A stretch of 50,989 bases of DNA from Candidatus Brocadiaceae bacterium (GCA_012728835.1 JAAYEJ010000011.1:1-50989), one strand, 5' to 3'. Shown: positions 33,444-42,822, counted from the first letter of the stretch. Notes: a model not told the origin generated them from the letters alone. A program made the numbers and translations.

Positions 33444-34874
33444 ATGAGGAGCAGACGACTGGACAGCGCGGAGAACAGATCGGCCCGCTTCACCGCCGGC
33501 GAGATCGCGCACGCGTGCGCGGGCGAACTGGCGGCCGGCGACGCCGCAACGCCCGCCTGCGGGGTGGCCACCGACACGCGCCGCACCGTCCGGGGCCGTG
33601 CGTTCTTCGCCCTGGTGGGCGAGCGGTTCGACGGGCACGACTACCTGGGGCAGGCCGTCGCGGCCGGGGCCCGGGTCCTGGCCGTGCAGCATGTCCCCGA
33701 CGGATGGCGGGCGCCGAAGGGCGTCGCCGTGGTGCGGGTCCGCCGCACGGCGTGCGCGCTGTTGGCGCTGGCGGGCCACTACCGCCGCTCGCTGCGCGCG
33801 CGGGTGGTCGCCATCACCGGCAGCTACGGCAAGTCCACCGTGAAGACCATGCTCGGGGCCATCCTCGCGCACGCCGGCCGGTGCACGGTCGCCCCGGCGA
33901 GCTTCAACAACCGCATCGGCGTGGCCCTCTCGCTGCTGTCCGCGCGCACGGACGACGATTACGTCGTCCTGGAGATGGGCACCAACCACCCGGGCGAGAT
34001 CGACGAGCTGGCCGCCGCCGCCCGGCCGGACGTGGGCGTCGTGACCGCCATCGGGGAGGTCCACCTGGACGGCCTGGGCAGCCTGCAGGGCGTCGTGGAG
34101 GCCAAGGCCGAGCTGATCGGCCATCTGAACCCCGCCGGCACGCTCGTCCTGAACGCCGACGACCCGCGCTGCCTGTCCATGGCGCCCCGGTTCGCCGGGC
34201 GGATCGCCACCTACGGCACGCATCCGTCGGCGGACGTGGCGGTCACGAACGTCGATCGCGACGGGTCCGGATGGGCGTTCGAGGCGCTGGGCCGGCGCTG
34301 CCGGCTGGCCTCGGGGGCCTGCCACGACGTTCTGAACGCGGCCGGCGCCCTGTGTGCGGCCGCCGCGCTCGGGGTGCCCGCCGGCCAGGCGGCTCTGGCC
34401 GGCGTGGCCCGGCCGCCGATGCGCTACGAGCGGATCGAGCTGGCCGGCGTGACCTTCATCCGCGACTGCTACAACAGCAACCCGCCCGCCCTCCGGGCCG
34501 CCCTGCGCAGCTTCCTTCTGGAGCCCGCAATCGGCCGCCGGGCCGTCGTCTGCGGCGACATGCTCGAGCTGGGCCTGCACGCCGGCCGGCTGCACAGGGA
34601 GCTCGGGGCGGACCTGGCCGCCTCCGGCGCGGACATCGTGGCGGCGGTCGGGCAGATGGCCCTGGAGTTCGTGGCCGGCTGGTGCACGAAGGCCCGCCCC
34701 GGGCAGCGCGCGTTCCGCTTCGCCTCCGCCGAGGAGGCCTGGCTGCCCCTGTGGCGGCAACTGCGGCCGGGCGACATGGTCCTGCTGAAGGGCTCGCGCG
34801 CCCTGCACCTGGAGACGATCACGGACGCCATCGCCGCCCACCTGGCGCAGCGCAGAAAGGAGGCCGTCGCCTGA
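33444..34874 (+). CDS. murF: UDP-MurNAc-tripeptide D-Ala-D-Ala ligase MurF
   Basis: 476 residues. Adds the D-Ala-D-Ala dipeptide to the UDP-MurNAc-tripeptide, the last cytoplasmic nucleotide-linked step. Visible motifs are DTRRTVRGRAFFALVGERFDG in the N-terminal domain, the P-loop AITGSYGKSTVK, SFNNRIGV, LEMGTNHPGEI, and DCYNSNPPALRAAL in the C-terminal domain. The ATG at 33444 lies 11 bp after the murE stop without a strong ribosome site, so coupling to murE is probable. The stop overlaps the mraY start (TGATG). Confidence 0.94.
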   Translation: MRSRRLDSAENRSARFTAGEIAHACAGELAAGDAATPACGVATDTRRTVRGRAFFALVGERFDGHDYLGQAVAAGARVLAVQHVPDGWRAPKGVAVVRVRRTACALLALAGHYRRSLRARVVAITGSYGKSTVKTMLGAILAHAGRCTVAPASFNNRIGVALSLLSARTDDDYVVLEMGTNHPGEIDELAAAARPDVGVVTAIGEVHLDGLGSLQGVVEAKAELIGHLNPAGTLVLNADDPRCLSMAPRFAGRIATYGTHPSADVAVTNVDRDGSGWAFEALGRRCRLASGACHDVLNAAGALCAAAALGVPAGQAALAGVARPPMRYERIELAGVTFIRDCYNSNPPALRAALRSFLLEPAIGRRAVVCGDMLELGLHAGRLHRELGADLAASGADIVAAVGQMALEFVAGWCTKARPGQRAFRFASAEEAWLPLWRQLRPGDMVLLKGSRALHLETITDAIAAHLAQRRKEAVA

Positions 34875-35923
34875 TGCTCGCCCGACTGCTCAGCGAGTAC
34901 TCCCGGGCCGGCGGCCCCGGCGTTCGGGCGGCCGCGGCGGCCCTCACCGCCCTGCTGATCTGCCTGGCCGCCGGGCAGCCCGTCATCGCCTGGCTGCGCG
35001 CGCGGAAGCTGGGCGAGAAGACGGAGAAGACGCCCATCGACGACCCGGCCCTGCGCGCGCGCATCGCCGCCAAGAGCGGCACCCCCACGATGGGCGGCGT
35101 GCTCATCCTCGGGGCGCTGGTCGTGTCGTGCGCCCTGTGGGCGGACCTCGCGGAGACGGGCGTCCTGGTCGCGCTTGGGACCGCGCTGGCCCTGGCCGTG
35201 CTGGGCGCCGTGGACGACCTGCAGAAGCTGCACGGGACGGGACGCGGCCTCTCGTCGCTCCGGAAGCTCTCCTGGCAGATCCTCATCGGGCTCGGCGCCG
35301 GCCTGGCACTGGCCGGACACGTGCGGGGCACGGCGGCGGCCGGCGCCCTGCTCTCGCCGCCCTGGGCGCTGCTGGGCCGGGCGGCCGTGCCGGCCCTGGC
35401 CGTCTGGGGCGCCGTCTTCGTGGCCGGCATGAGCAACGCGACGAACGTGACCGACGGCATGGACGGATTGCTGAGCGGGCTGGCGGCCCTGGCCTCGACG
35501 GCGCTGGCGGCCGGTTGCCTGATCGCGCACCGCGCGGGGATGGCCCAGGCGGCCGAGCCGGCCGTCTTCTGCGCCGCCATGGCGGGGGCGTGCGCGGGCT
35601 TCCTGTGCCACAACCGCCACCCTGCCCGCGTGTTCATGGGCGACACGGGCGCCCTGGCCATCGGGGGCGGGCTGGCCGCGGCCGCCGTGGCCGCCCGGCT
35701 GGAGGCACTGCTGCTGGTGGTCGGGGCCGTGTTCGTGATCGAGCTGACGTCCTCGGGGCTGCAGATCGCGTCCATCCGGCTTCTGCACCGGCGCGTGCTG
35801 CCGATCGCGCCGGTGCATCACGTGTTCCAGCGCCGGGGCGCGGCCGAGCCGCGCATCGTTCTGGGCTTCCACCTCTGCGGGTTGGCAGCCGCCCTGGCGG
35901 GGCTGGGCCTGCTCTGGTTCTGA
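34874..35923 (+). CDS. mraY: Phospho-N-acetylmuramoyl-pentapeptide-transferase MraY
   Basis: 349 residues. Integral membrane enzyme that moves phospho-MurNAc-pentapeptide to undecaprenyl phosphate to make lipid I. Family motifs include KSGTPTMGGVLIL, AVDDLQK (catalytic Asp pair), NVTDGMDGL, FMGDTGALAIGG and PVHHVFQ. About ten hydrophobic helices are seen. The start shares one base with the murF stop. In most clusters murD follows; here the next gene is ftsW. Confidence 0.95.
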   Translation: MLARLLSEYSRAGGPGVRAAAAALTALLICLAAGQPVIAWLRARKLGEKTEKTPIDDPALRARIAAKSGTPTMGGVLILGALVVSCALWADLAETGVLVALGTALALAVLGAVDDLQKLHGTGRGLSSLRKLSWQILIGLGAGLALAGHVRGTAAAGALLSPPWALLGRAAVPALAVWGAVFVAGMSNATNVTDGMDGLLSGLAALASTALAAGCLIAHRAGMAQAAEPAVFCAAMAGACAGFLCHNRHPARVFMGDTGALAIGGGLAAAAVAARLEALLLVVGAVFVIELTSSGLQIASIRLLHRRVLPIAPVHHVFQRRGAAEPRIVLGFHLCGLAAALAGLGLLWF

Positions 35924-35944
35924 CTCTTGGGAGACGGGCACACG

Positions 35945-37207
35945 ATGCACGACGCAGACGACATCGCGGCCGAAGCGGTCCAGGCCCGCCCGTCGGCGTT
36001 GCAGCTCCCGAGCGCGCGCATTGCGCTCCTGGCGATCGCGCTCTCCTGCTTCGGCCTCGTCATGGTGGCCAGCGTGGCCGGGGTCGACGGCCTGGTGACG
36101 GCCGCCCTGAAGCGCCTGATCGTGACCGCCCTGGCCCTGGGGGCCCTCGCAGTGGGCGCCTGCACGCCCTACCAGTGGTGGCGTCGCCACAACTGGCTGG
36201 TGCTGGCCGCGAGCGGCGCGCTGCTGGTCCTCGTGTTCGTGCCGGGCCTGGGCATGACGCTCAACGGCGCCCGCCGGTGGCTGAACCTGGGGCTGCCGGT
36301 CGGCTGCCAGCCGTCCGAGTTCGCCAAGCCGGCCCTCTGCATCTGGGTGGCCGCCTACTGCGAACGCAACGCGCATCGCATGCGCCACGCCATCTACGGC
36401 TTCCTGCTGCCCATGGCGGTCGTGGGCGCCACCACCCTGCTGATCCTGGCCGAGCCGGACTTCGGCACCGCCGCGCTGGCGGGCGCCGTCTGCACGACCG
36501 TTCTGCTCGTGTTCGGGATGCGTCCGGTCTTCCTGCTCATGGCGCTGGCCGCCGCGATGCCCTTCCTGCAGAAGCTCATCTTCGAGGTGCCCTACCGCTA
36601 CCAGAGGATCGTGGCGTTCATGGACCCGTGGAGCGACCCCCGGGGCAGCGGATACCAGCTCATCCAGTCCAAGATCGCCGTCGGCTCCGGCGGCCTCTGG
36701 GGCCGGGGCCTCGGGGCCGGGCTGCAGAAGGCCGGGTTCCTGCCGGGGGCGGACAACGACTTCATCTTCAGCGTGGTGGCCGAGGAACTCGGGCTGGTCG
36801 GCAGCCTGGCCGTCATCTGCCTGCTGGCGGGGCTGCTCTGGGAATGCTCGAAGGTCATCCTGCGCGCCCGCGACCCCTTCGGGTTCGCCCTGGCGCTGGG
36901 GCTGTCGTGGCTGCTGGGCATGCAGGCGGCCGCGCACATCGCCGTCGTCACAGGGACGGTGCCCACGAAGGGACTGAGCCTGCCGTTCGTGAGCGCCGGC
37001 GGCTCGTCGCTGATCGCCAGCATGGCGGCCGCCGGCATCCTGGTGAGCATCGCCCGCTCGCAGGAAGCCCCGGGACGCCATCCGCTGGCGGCCTGGTCCG
37101 AGGACGTGCCCCTCTACGAACGGGCCGTGCGCCGCGCGCTCGGCGGCCTCGGCGGCGTCTGCCCCCAACCGCTGGCCCGGTTCCTCGAGACCGCAGAGGT
37201 GCGCTGA
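35945..37207 (+). CDS. ftsW: Lipid II polymerase FtsW (SEDS family)
   Basis: 420 residues. Polytopic SEDS glycosyltransferase that polymerises lipid II together with FtsI. Typical segments are GARRWLNLG...QPSEFAKPAL, the loop around YRYQRIVAFMDPWSDPRGSGYQ, FIFSVVAEELGLVGSL and the C-terminal LPFVSAGGSSL. About ten transmembrane helices follow a cytoplasmic tail of roughly 25 residues. ATG 35945 has GGAG about 11 nt upstream; a TTG at 35927 is less likely. Its position between mraY and murG favours FtsW over RodA. Confidence 0.93.
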   Translation: MHDADDIAAEAVQARPSALQLPSARIALLAIALSCFGLVMVASVAGVDGLVTAALKRLIVTALALGALAVGACTPYQWWRRHNWLVLAASGALLVLVFVPGLGMTLNGARRWLNLGLPVGCQPSEFAKPALCIWVAAYCERNAHRMRHAIYGFLLPMAVVGATTLLILAEPDFGTAALAGAVCTTVLLVFGMRPVFLLMALAAAMPFLQKLIFEVPYRYQRIVAFMDPWSDPRGSGYQLIQSKIAVGSGGLWGRGLGAGLQKAGFLPGADNDFIFSVVAEELGLVGSLAVICLLAGLLWECSKVILRARDPFGFALALGLSWLLGMQAAAHIAVVTGTVPTKGLSLPFVSAGGSSLIASMAAAGILVSIARSQEAPGRHPLAAWSEDVPLYERAVRRALGGLGGVCPQPLARFLETAEVR

Positions 37208-37208
37208 G

Positions 37209-38396
37209 ATGACGACCATCCCCCGTGCCGATGGCCTGCGCGTCCTGTTCGCCGGCGGCGGCACCGGCGGCCACCTGATGCCGGGGGCCGCCACGGCCCG
37301 GGCGCTGCAGGAGCTGGTGCCGGGGGCCGCCTCGCTGTTCCAGATGACCCACCGCAGCGCGGAGCGTTCCTGCCTGCCCGCGCTGGCCGGCTGTCGCACC
37401 GCCCGCATGGGCGACCTGCGATGGGCCGGGCCGGCCGGCAAGGTCCTCTGGCCTGCGCGCGCCGGGGCGGCGCTCTCGCGAACGCTCGACGTGCTGCGCG
37501 GCTTTCGGCCGCACGTCGTCGTCGGCCTGGGAGGCGTCAACTCCGTCCTGCCCGTGCTCGTCGCACGCACCCTGGGCATGCGCACGGCCGTCCTTGAATC
37601 GAACGCCCTGCCCGGCCGGGCCGTGCGTGCACTGGCGCCCGTCTGCGACTGCGTGCTGCTGCACTGGCCGCAGGCGGCCGCCGGCTTGCGCGCGCGCCGC
37701 ACGGTGCTGACGGGCAGCCCGGTGCGCCCCGAGGTCCTGGCCGGCGACCGCCGGGCGGCCCGGCGGCGCCTGGGCCTCTGCCCGCTCCGACCCACGCTGC
37801 TGGCCATGGGCGGCTCGCAGGGCGCCCTGGCGCTCAACGAGGCCCTGCTGAGCGCGCTGGGGCTCGTGCGCGCGGGCGGCGCGGACGTGCAGGTGCTCCA
37901 CCTGACCGGCGCGGGCCTGCTGAACGGCACCCGGGAGCGCGCCGCACGGATGGGCCTGACCGGCTACCGCGCCGTCGGGTTCATGGAGCGCATGGCCGAT
38001 GCCTACGCGGCGGCGGACGTCGTACTGGCGCGCGCCGGCGGATCGACGCTGGCGGAACTGACCGCGCTGGGCCTGCCGGCCATCCTGGTGCCCTACCCCT
38101 ACGCCACGGACGGGCATCAGGTCGCCAACGCCGAGGCGGCGGCGGCAGCCGGGGCGGCCGTCGTCATCCCGCAGTCCGCGCTGACCGCGCAGTCGCTGGC
38201 GGACGCCATTCTGGCCCTGGTCCGAGACGATGCGCGCCGCGGCCGCATGGCCGCATGCGCGCGGCGGATCGGCCGGCCCCGGGCTGCCCGCGCCGCGGCG
38301 CTGCACCTGGCCGCACTGGCGGGCGTCGCCCCGCAGGCACGGCCCATCCGGCCGTCAGACGACACAACCATCCACAGACCACTGATCGCAGCCTGA
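37209..38396 (+). CDS. murG: UDP-GlcNAc:lipid I N-acetylglucosamine transferase MurG
   Basis: 395 residues. Peripheral GT28 enzyme that converts lipid I to lipid II at the inner face of the membrane. It has FAGGGTGGHLMPG at the N-terminus, VGLGGVNSVLPV, LESNALPGRAVR, MGGSQGALALNEAL and the UDP-GlcNAc site ARAGGSTLAELTALGLPAI with PYATDGHQVANAEA. The C-terminal 25 residues (after APQARPIRPSDD) extend beyond the normal end. It begins 1 bp after the ftsW stop. Confidence 0.95.
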   Translation: MTTIPRADGLRVLFAGGGTGGHLMPGAATARALQELVPGAASLFQMTHRSAERSCLPALAGCRTARMGDLRWAGPAGKVLWPARAGAALSRTLDVLRGFRPHVVVGLGGVNSVLPVLVARTLGMRTAVLESNALPGRAVRALAPVCDCVLLHWPQAAAGLRARRTVLTGSPVRPEVLAGDRRAARRRLGLCPLRPTLLAMGGSQGALALNEALLSALGLVRAGGADVQVLHLTGAGLLNGTRERAARMGLTGYRAVGFMERMADAYAAADVVLARAGGSTLAELTALGLPAILVPYPYATDGHQVANAEAAAAAGAAVVIPQSALTAQSLADAILALVRDDARRGRMAACARRIGRPRAARAAALHLAALAGVAPQARPIRPSDDTTIHRPLIAA

Positions 38397-38410
38397 AGGA
38401 GACAGAATCG

Positions 38411-39841
38411 ATGAAATGGGAGGGAGGAGGCACGCCCAACATGACGAACGAGCACTGGCACTTCATCGGCATCCTGGGGACGGGCATGCGGGGCATGGCG
38501 ACCTACGCGGCCGAGTGCGGCGCCCGGATCACCGGCTCGGACGTCCACCCGGCCCCCGCCGCGCAGGCCCTGGCCCGCTGCGGCATCCGCGTCAGCCTGC
38601 AGCAGGAGGGCCGCTCGCTGGAGCCGGACACGAACCTGGTCGTCGTCAGCCAGGCCATCGCCGACGACAACCCGGAACTCGTCGAGGCCCGGCGTCGGGG
38701 CCTGGAAGTCGTGCGGTACCCGGAGATGCTCGGGCGCCTGATGGAACGCCAGACGGGCATCGCCGTGGCCGGCACGCACGGCAAGAGCACCACCTCGTCC
38801 ATGATCGCCTACATCCTGCAGCAGGCCGGGCTGGACCCCAGTTACGTGATCGGGGCGGACGTGCCTCAGCTCGGCGGCGGGGCGCATTACGGCTCCGGCC
38901 CGCACATGGTGGCGGAGGCCTGCGAGTACAAGCGGTCCTTCCTGTGCCTGGCGCCGAAGATTGCCGTCATCACCAACGTCGACGCCGACCATCTGGACTA
39001 CTACTACGACATGTGGGACATCCGGGAGGCCTTCGCGGCCTTCGCGGGCTCGGTCGGCGGGGACGGCTCTCTGGTCGTCAACGCCGACGACAAGAACGCC
39101 AGCGCCATCGCCCGGGAGATGGGCGGCCGCCCCATCACGTACGGCATCAATGATAAGAAGGCGACCTACCGGGCCGAACGCCTCTGGCGCGCCAAGGTTC
39201 ACAGCAACTTCGACCTCGTCTGCCGCGGCAAGCGCATCGACCGGTTCGCCCTGCGGCTCTACGGCACCCACAACGTCTCCAACGCCCTGGCCGCCATCGC
39301 CGTCTGCCACCAGGCCGGCGTGGACTTCCCGGTCATCAAGGACGCGCTGGAGGGGTTCGAGGGCGTCGCCCGGCGCCTCCAGTTGCTCGGCACCCCCTGG
39401 AACGTGCCGGTGATCAGCGACTACGCCCACCACCCGAAGGAGATCATGGCCAGCGTCGCGGCCACCCACCAGCGGTTCCCCAAACAGCGCGTGTTCGTCG
39501 TCTTTCAGCCGCATCAGTTCTCGCGCACGCGCAAGATGCTGGCCGAACTGGCCGAGTCCTTCCGCTCCTGCTGGGTGACGTACGTCTGCGACATCTACGG
39601 AGCGCGCGACTCCAGCGCCGACCGCGCGTCCGTCAGCGCACTGGACCTGGTACGGCAGATGAACCACACGGGGCTGCTGGCCCACTACGTGCCCGAGTTC
39701 CGCGACGTCGAGCAGATCATCGTCGCCGACGTGGTCCCCGACGACATCGTCCTGGTCATGGGGGCAGGCGACGTCTTCCAGGTCGCCCACAACATCATCC
39801 CGCGCATCGAGGAGAAGGGCCGCCGCCAGATCGCGGCCTGA
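38411..39841 (+). CDS. murC: UDP-N-acetylmuramate--L-alanine ligase MurC
   Basis: 476 residues. Joins L-Ala to UDP-MurNAc. Motifs are FIGILGTGMRGMA (a variant of GIGGxGM), VAGTHGKSTTSSM with Ser in place of the usual Thr after GK, and EACEYKRSFL with VITNVDADHLDYY, which favours MurC over the recycling ligase Mpl. SDYAHHPKEI and FQPHQFSRT are in the C-terminal part. ATG 38411 (AAGGAG 9 nt upstream) and ATG 38441 (GGAGGAGG 10 nt upstream) are both possible starts. It follows murG by 14 bp. Confidence 0.93.
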   Translation: MKWEGGGTPNMTNEHWHFIGILGTGMRGMATYAAECGARITGSDVHPAPAAQALARCGIRVSLQQEGRSLEPDTNLVVVSQAIADDNPELVEARRRGLEVVRYPEMLGRLMERQTGIAVAGTHGKSTTSSMIAYILQQAGLDPSYVIGADVPQLGGGAHYGSGPHMVAEACEYKRSFLCLAPKIAVITNVDADHLDYYYDMWDIREAFAAFAGSVGGDGSLVVNADDKNASAIAREMGGRPITYGINDKKATYRAERLWRAKVHSNFDLVCRGKRIDRFALRLYGTHNVSNALAAIAVCHQAGVDFPVIKDALEGFEGVARRLQLLGTPWNVPVISDYAHHPKEIMASVAATHQRFPKQRVFVVFQPHQFSRTRKMLAELAESFRSCWVTYVCDIYGARDSSADRASVSALDLVRQMNHTGLLAHYVPEFRDVEQIIVADVVPDDIVLVMGAGDVFQVAHNIIPRIEEKGRRQIAA

Positions 39842-39846
39842 TCGAC

Positions 39847-40719
39847 ATGGCACGGACGCCGGCACTGCACGCTCTGACCACGTTCCGCATCGGGGGAACC
39901 CCGGTGCACTACTACCGGCCGCGCACGCTCGAGGACCTGCGGGCGGCGCTGGACGACTGCCGTCGCCGCCGTCTCCCCTGGCGTCCGCTCGGAGGCGGCT
40001 CCAACGTGCTGGTCGACGAGGGCCCCCTGCCGTTCGCCGTGATCCACGTCCTCCGGCCGGGCTTCGCCCGATTCGACCGACTCGGCCCGGACCTGGTGCG
40101 CGTCGGGGCCGGCATGCTGACCGCCCGGCTGCTGGCGCGCTGCCGCCGGGACGGCCTGGGCGGCCTGGAGTTCCTGGCCGGCCTGCCCGGCACCGTCGGC
40201 GGGGCCGTGCGCGGCAACGCCGGAGCCTGGGGCTCCGAGACGGCCGACGTGCTGGCGCGCGTGCAGCTCGTGCACCCGGACGGAGCGGCCGAGTGGCGCC
40301 CCGGCGCGTCGCTTCGCCGCGGCTACCGCTGCATGGACGTCGGCGGCGCCATCGTGACGGCCGTCGAGCTGAACGTCCGCCCCTGCGCGCCGGAACAGGT
40401 GCGCCGGATCGCCGACGAGTACCTGCGCAGACGCACGGAGCGGCAGCCGGGCGGCGCCCCCAGCGCCGGGTGCATCTTCAGGAACCCCGAGGGCGACTCC
40501 GCCGGCCGCCTGCTGGACCTCTGCGGGCTGAAAGGCCGGCGCGCCGGCGACGCCGAGGTCTCCGATCGACACGCCAACTTCATCCTGAACCGCGGCCAGG
40601 CCACCGCCTCCGACGTTCTGGCACTCATCGGCACGATGCGTCAAGCCGTCCGCAGCCGTTTCCGCCTGGAACTCGAGATGGAGGTCGAACACTGGGCCGG
40701 CGAGCCGATCGCCGCCTGA
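39847..40719 (+). CDS. murB: UDP-N-acetylenolpyruvoylglucosamine reductase MurB
   Basis: 290 residues. FAD-dependent NADPH reductase making UDP-MurNAc. The FAD site is PLGGGSNVLV (about 47-56), with AGLPGTVGGAVRGNAGAWG at 111-129. The type II C-terminal motif GDAEVSDRHANFILN is present. The proton-donor position in the motif PSAG-x-[IV]-F-[RK]-N-P is Cys209 (SAGCIFRNP) where E. coli-type enzymes have Ser. Related enzymes with Cys here exist, so activity is likely. It begins 5 bp after murC without a clear ribosome site. Confidence 0.94.
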   Translation: MARTPALHALTTFRIGGTPVHYYRPRTLEDLRAALDDCRRRRLPWRPLGGGSNVLVDEGPLPFAVIHVLRPGFARFDRLGPDLVRVGAGMLTARLLARCRRDGLGGLEFLAGLPGTVGGAVRGNAGAWGSETADVLARVQLVHPDGAAEWRPGASLRRGYRCMDVGGAIVTAVELNVRPCAPEQVRRIADEYLRRRTERQPGGAPSAGCIFRNPEGDSAGRLLDLCGLKGRRAGDAEVSDRHANFILNRGQATASDVLALIGTMRQAVRSRFRLELEMEVEHWAGEPIAA

Positions 40720-40752
40720 GTGGCCGGATCTGACGCCAGCCGGAGAAGAACA

Positions 40753-41712
40753 ATGAACAGACAACAGAGACTGCGGGTGGCCGTCCTGATGGGCGGCCCC
40801 GGCGGCGAACGCGCCGTGTCCCTGAAGAGCGGCCGGGCCGTGGCCGACGCCCTGCAGCGACGGGGCCACGCCGTCCTGAGCTACGACGTCACAGGCCGCG
40901 CACTGCCCGGCCTGGCCGAACTCCAGCCGGACGTGGCCTTCCTGGCGCTGCACGGCGCCTTCGGCGAGGACGGAACCGTCCAGCAGATGCTCGACGAACT
41001 CGGGATCCCCTACACGGGAAGCGGCCCGGAGGCCAGCCGGATCGCGATGGACAAGGTCGCGGCCAAGCAGGCGTTCCGGCGCAGTGCCATCCCCACGCCC
41101 GAGTACCTGGTCCTCGAGCCCGACGCGTCGGTGCGCGCGGCGCAGACGGCCGTCGAGGAACTGGGCTACCCCGTCGTGTGCAAGCCCGCCGCGGGCGGGT
41201 CCAGCCTGGGGGTGAGCATCGTGCGCCATCCGAACGAGCTGGCCGCGGCCGTCGACGAGGCGCGGCCCCACGGGGGCACCATCCTGATCGAACGCTACGT
41301 CCGGGGCCGGGAGTTCACCGTGGGCATCCTCGAAGGAGAGGCGCTGCCCATGATCGAGCTCGTGGTCCGGCGGCCCTTCTTCGACTACAGCGCAAAGTAT
41401 GAGGACGAGGGGACGCACTACGTCTGCCCCGTCGCCCTGCTTCCGACTCTCTACCGCAAGGCGTGCCGGGCCTCGGTCGATGCCTATGAGGCCCTCGGCT
41501 GCCGGCACATGGCCCGCGTGGACCTGCTCCACGGCTACGACGGCTCGCTGACCGTGCTGGAACTGAACAGCATCCCGGGCCTGACGCCCCGGAGCCTGCT
41601 GCCGATGGCCGCAGAGCACGCGGGCATCGAGTTCCCCGACCTGTGCGAGACGATCGTGCGGGCGGCGCTGCGCGACGCCGCCGTCCGGGCGCCCCGTCGT
41701 CTCTCGGCCTGA
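40753..41712 (+). CDS. ddl: D-alanine--D-alanine ligase
   Basis: 319 residues. ATP-grasp ligase supplying the dipeptide for MurF. It has VLMGGPGGERAVSLKSG at the N-terminus, LHGAFGEDGTVQ, the GSGPEASRIAMDK segment, KPAAGGSSLGVSIV (ATP-grasp loop), FTVGILEG, and the metal-binding LELNSIPGLTPRSLLPMAAEHAG. Length is normal. ATG 40753 follows GGAGAAG with 8 nt. The place between murB and ftsQ is common in dcw clusters. Confidence 0.95.
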   Translation: MNRQQRLRVAVLMGGPGGERAVSLKSGRAVADALQRRGHAVLSYDVTGRALPGLAELQPDVAFLALHGAFGEDGTVQQMLDELGIPYTGSGPEASRIAMDKVAAKQAFRRSAIPTPEYLVLEPDASVRAAQTAVEELGYPVVCKPAAGGSSLGVSIVRHPNELAAAVDEARPHGGTILIERYVRGREFTVGILEGEALPMIELVVRRPFFDYSAKYEDEGTHYVCPVALLPTLYRKACRASVDAYEALGCRHMARVDLLHGYDGSLTVLELNSIPGLTPRSLLPMAAEHAGIEFPDLCETIVRAALRDAAVRAPRRLSA

Positions 41713-41725
41713 GGCGGATCGAGCC

Positions 41726-42667
41726 ATGGCGAAGAAGGCACGAGCCAAGAAGAGCAAGGCCGCGAAGTCCCGGAGCGGGCCGGCCTTTGTGCTCCAACTC
41801 CTGTGGAAAACCGCCGTGGGGCTGCTCGTGCTGGCCGGGCTGGCGGCCGGCGGGTGGTTCGGCGTTCGGACGGCGTGGGGCGCACTGGCCGAGCGGCCCG
41901 AGTTCCAGATCGCGGGGTTCGACCTCGACGACTGCCCGCCCTGGGTGCGCGGGGCTGCGATGGGCCGGCAGCTCCGTGAGGCGCTGCGCGGCGAGCCCTG
42001 TGGGCGGTCGGTCCTGGACCCGGAGGTCGCCGAACTGGTCGCCGCGCGACTGGGCGCAAGCCCGTGGGTCCTCCGCGTCGACGCGGTCCGGCGGCGCATG
42101 CCCGACCGCCTGCACATCGCTCTGACATTCCGCAAACCCGCCGGCATCGTGTGGCTGAACGCCAAGCGCTACATGGTCGACCGGGACGGGCACTGGCTGC
42201 CGGACGACCTCTTCCAGCAGCCGGCCGAATGGGCCGACGTGCAGCTGCCCGTCATCGAGGACCGGCGGTTCAGCCAACACCCCTGCTGGAACGCACCGTG
42301 GAACGGGCCCCGGTTCGCCGTGGGTGCCCGCCTCACGGACTTCTTCCTCCACAACGGCCTCCTGGAGCGGCTCCACGTCTCCACGATCGACGTCGCCGGC
42401 GTCGGCCGCGGCGCGTCCCAGCCCGACATCGTCCTGATCGTTCCGTGGACGCGGGACGACGGCACACCGGCCGAGACCAGGGTGCTCTGGGGGCAGTCGA
42501 CGCAGTACCAGGGGCTGGACGGAGTCGAGGCGCCCCTGCTGGCGACCTCCGACCAGGAAAAGCTCCACAAACTGCTGGCGCAGGTGGCCGTGCGGCCCGG
42601 GTTGAGGCACCTGGCGCACGTCGACCTGCAATACCGGGGGCAGGCGGCCTTCCTCCCGGCCGAATGA
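41726..42667 (+). CDS. ftsQ: FtsQ/DivIB-like cell division protein
   Basis: 313 residues. Bitopic protein that, with FtsL-type partners, recruits and controls FtsW-FtsI. A Lys/Arg-rich cytoplasmic start (MAKKARAKKSKAAKSR), a transmembrane helix (about 28-45) and a POTRA plus beta-domain follow. ASPWVLRVDAVRRRMPDRLHI and the strand YMVDRDGHWLP are the best matches to FtsQ. The rest is divergent, and the periplasmic part is longer than usual. It begins 13 bp after ddl with a weak ribosome site (GGCGGAT). No ftsA or ftsZ follows; a 512-bp gap ends the cluster. Confidence 0.85.
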   Translation: MAKKARAKKSKAAKSRSGPAFVLQLLWKTAVGLLVLAGLAAGGWFGVRTAWGALAERPEFQIAGFDLDDCPPWVRGAAMGRQLREALRGEPCGRSVLDPEVAELVAARLGASPWVLRVDAVRRRMPDRLHIALTFRKPAGIVWLNAKRYMVDRDGHWLPDDLFQQPAEWADVQLPVIEDRRFSQHPCWNAPWNGPRFAVGARLTDFFLHNGLLERLHVSTIDVAGVGRGASQPDIVLIVPWTRDDGTPAETRVLWGQSTQYQGLDGVEAPLLATSDQEKLHKLLAQVAVRPGLRHLAHVDLQYRGQAAFLPAE

Positions 42668-42822
42668 CCGCCGCGCACGGTGCATGTGACCTCCTTCGCC
42701 TCCCCCCCGCCGGCGGGCGCGTTCCGCGCACGGCGCCGGTTGGCCGGCCGCGGCCGCCGGGCGGCAAGCGTCCGTGCACGTGCCCGTGCCGCCCCGCCGG
42801 GCACCGGCGCCGCCACACGGCT

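Noticed and set aside
34469-37930. A minus-strand open frame of about 1150 codons across mraY, ftsW and murG
   Set aside because: Antisense to three well-defined dcw genes, with composition typical of a GC-rich shadow frame.
38411-39841. Assignment of the murC gene as mpl (murein peptide ligase)
   Set aside because: GILGTGM is a little like Mpl, but EACEYKRSFL, the length and the dcw position fit MurC better.
42640-42690. GGAGG four bases before ATG on the minus strand, suggesting a gene start
   Set aside because: The frame it opens runs antisense through ftsQ and its product has no recognisable sequence; the ribosome-site match alone is weak evidence.
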